From positions 249,433,741-249,497,740 of the forward strand of contig CM041465.1 of assembly GCA_023213395.1 (NCBI GenBank): a stretch of DNA of 64,000 nt, in the 5' to 3' direction. This DNA comes from Cycas panzhihuaensis. Lineage: Eukaryota; Cycadophyta. Of the stretch, positions 62,821 through 64,000 are shown one piece after another (positions within the stretch are counted from its first letter, which is position 1; each line of letters begins with the position of its first letter). The translations under genes and the position numbers were made by a program. Under the pieces are notes generated by a model. That model saw only the letters and a program-made list of their open reading frames with translations, was not told the origin of the DNA and did no database searches.

Positions 62821-63271
62821 GGGTTTTTGAGACCAGAAAACTCTAGTGAGTCCTCGTTTTTTCAAGTCTCGAAGAAGACAATAAAGAAGAGTGAAGACGT
62901 GAAGTAAAAAGTGTATTCTAAATAGTACGATCGTGTACAAACAGTGTACGAAACCATGTGGAGCTGTATGGACTTAAAAAATCAAAGTACCCTTTTTTGC
63001 TGAAATTTTACTAGCAAGGCCATTTTGTGAAGTACATCATCTTATTCCAAAGATACAACTCAAAATCTCGTCATTTTGATGGTGTTTTAGCCGATTTTCA
63101 GCAATTCGCGAGTTTGAAGATATTTTTGAAGATTTTTCTCAAAATACTCGCTTAATGTAGGTAAAACCAGTCCATACAATAGTACTTCCATACAAAATTT
63201 TGTATAATTGTACAACTTGTTTGACATAAGACCAGAAAAACATTCTGAAAATATGTATCCTTTTTTCTGAG
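62821..63271 (+). other. Leader of the terminal copia
   Basis: Untranslated, AT-rich, between PBS and gag. I see no gene in it. Confidence 0.5.
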
Positions 63272-64000
63272 ATGGCCTCCTCTATTCTTGCCTTGGGTGA
63301 GCAAGATAAACTTACTGCAATAAATTACCATGTCTAGAAAATTAAAATTGAGTCTACTAAGAGCGAAAAATGCTTGGGATATAGCTACAAGGAAGGAGAA
63401 AAGGCTTGTTAATGATGTTGACCAACCCAGTTGGGATGACAGGAACAATTCAAGAGTAATAATTTTAAAATTGTCCATTTCAAACTTCTTATTAGTGTAT
63501 GCTAAAGGAATGAATTCTTTTGAAAAAATCTAGAAGGTATATGCTAACCTTTACAGTCAGAAAAATGAAGCTAGAATTGTAGCATTAAAAGAAGATTTGT
63601 ATAAACTCCACATGGGGGAGAAAGAGAGTGTTTCAGAGTTCATCCATAAGGCCACATCTATCAGAAATGATTTAGTCAATGCTGGACCAAACCCTCAAGA
63701 GCTGGAACTTGTACAAATGATTGTAAACAAGCTTCCGAAGTCATTTGACAATATGGTAAATTCCATAACTAATAATAACTAGACTACAACAATGATTCTT
63801 GAGACTTTAATAGGTCTTTTGCTCAAGCAGGAACAAAGAAACAAAAGATATGAAGAAGAGACAGAAATTGAAGAAGTTTTTTTGTCTAAACTTGGTCTTG
63901 GCACCAGAGGATGAGGACAACCTTGTTTCAAAGGTCATAGCCACATACCGACACCAAAAATCAACCTAGAGGAAGATGGCAAGACACGAGAGGTAGAGGA
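63272..64000 (+). pseudogene. Copia gag, runs off the window
   Basis: ATG 63272 starts MASSILALGEQDKLTAINYH, then V and a TAG where Trp is expected. Other frames give KNAWDIATRKEKRLVNDVDQ and LKEDLYKLHMGEKESVSEFI, then NPQELELVQMIVNKLPKSFD (63597-63782). This is the UBN2-type copia gag helix pattern. After 63783, MILETLIGLLLKQEQRNKRY continues gag toward the nucleocapsid part. At least two frame breaks. The rest of the element lies beyond the window. Confidence 0.85.

Noticed and set aside
1-64000. tRNA or rRNA genes
   Set aside because: PBS matches are only 11-15 bases; no cloverleaf or rRNA-like stretch was recognised.

Overview
The window is plant nuclear DNA made almost wholly of nested, decayed retroelements: a LINE tail, Ty1/copia and Ty3/gypsy LTR elements, solo LTRs and a hAT transposase. 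Low gene density, deep nesting, long LTRs and heavy frame decay suggest a large plant genome, possibly a gymnosperm; that guess is inference only. One short ORF (2491-2904) looks like a host protein.

Layout. 1-2107: 3' part of a LINE (RT end, zf-RVT, RNase H, A-rich tail), + strand. 2491-2904: possible host gene. 3441-9348: Ty3/gypsy element A, minus strand, with LTRs, initiator-Met-type PBS and PPT. 9930-22340: a decayed minus-strand copia (copia-1) split by Ty3/gypsy element B (11291-21725, minus, TSD ATCTA). 22341-25403: unassigned DNA, a minus-strand solo LTR (23541-24455) and a copia LTR plus PBS. 25404-27744: small internally deleted copia, + strand. 28185-29348: a gypsy LTR fragment and a minus-strand copia LTR with PBS. 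29400-36930: a wrecked + strand gypsy (gag, later RT) split by a hAT transposase relic (31700-34179, minus). 37150-53094: a minus-strand copia (copia-2) split by Ty3/gypsy element C (37857-49403, +, TSD AAAAC), itself split inside integrase by a solo LTR (44538-45605, TSD CAAGT). 53997-58226: an inverted LTR fragment followed by the 3' half of related element D. 58227-62100: 3' end of related element E with a solo LTR inside. 62120-64000: 5' end of a + strand copia (LTR with two tandem-repeat blocks, PBS, gag).

Elements B, C, D and E form one lineage and are the most interesting content. The order in B and C is LTR, Asp-like PBS, gag with four CCHC knuckles, protease, a spacer, a second gag-like module, reverse transcriptase with FLDD in place of YLDD, RNase H, integrase without a visible chromodomain, a spacer carrying short palindromic repeats, an extra 3' ORF of about 330-350 codons ending in a coiled coil, a G-rich purine tract, a conserved hairpin, LTR. 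The 3' ORF and hairpin recur in all four copies. The second gag-like module is seen in the two copies that keep that region. The 3' ORF resembles, at pattern level only, the plant transposon-associated domain that often sits downstream of pol in plant gypsy elements.

No element looks autonomous: all pol genes carry stops or frameshifts, and several have altered catalytic residues.
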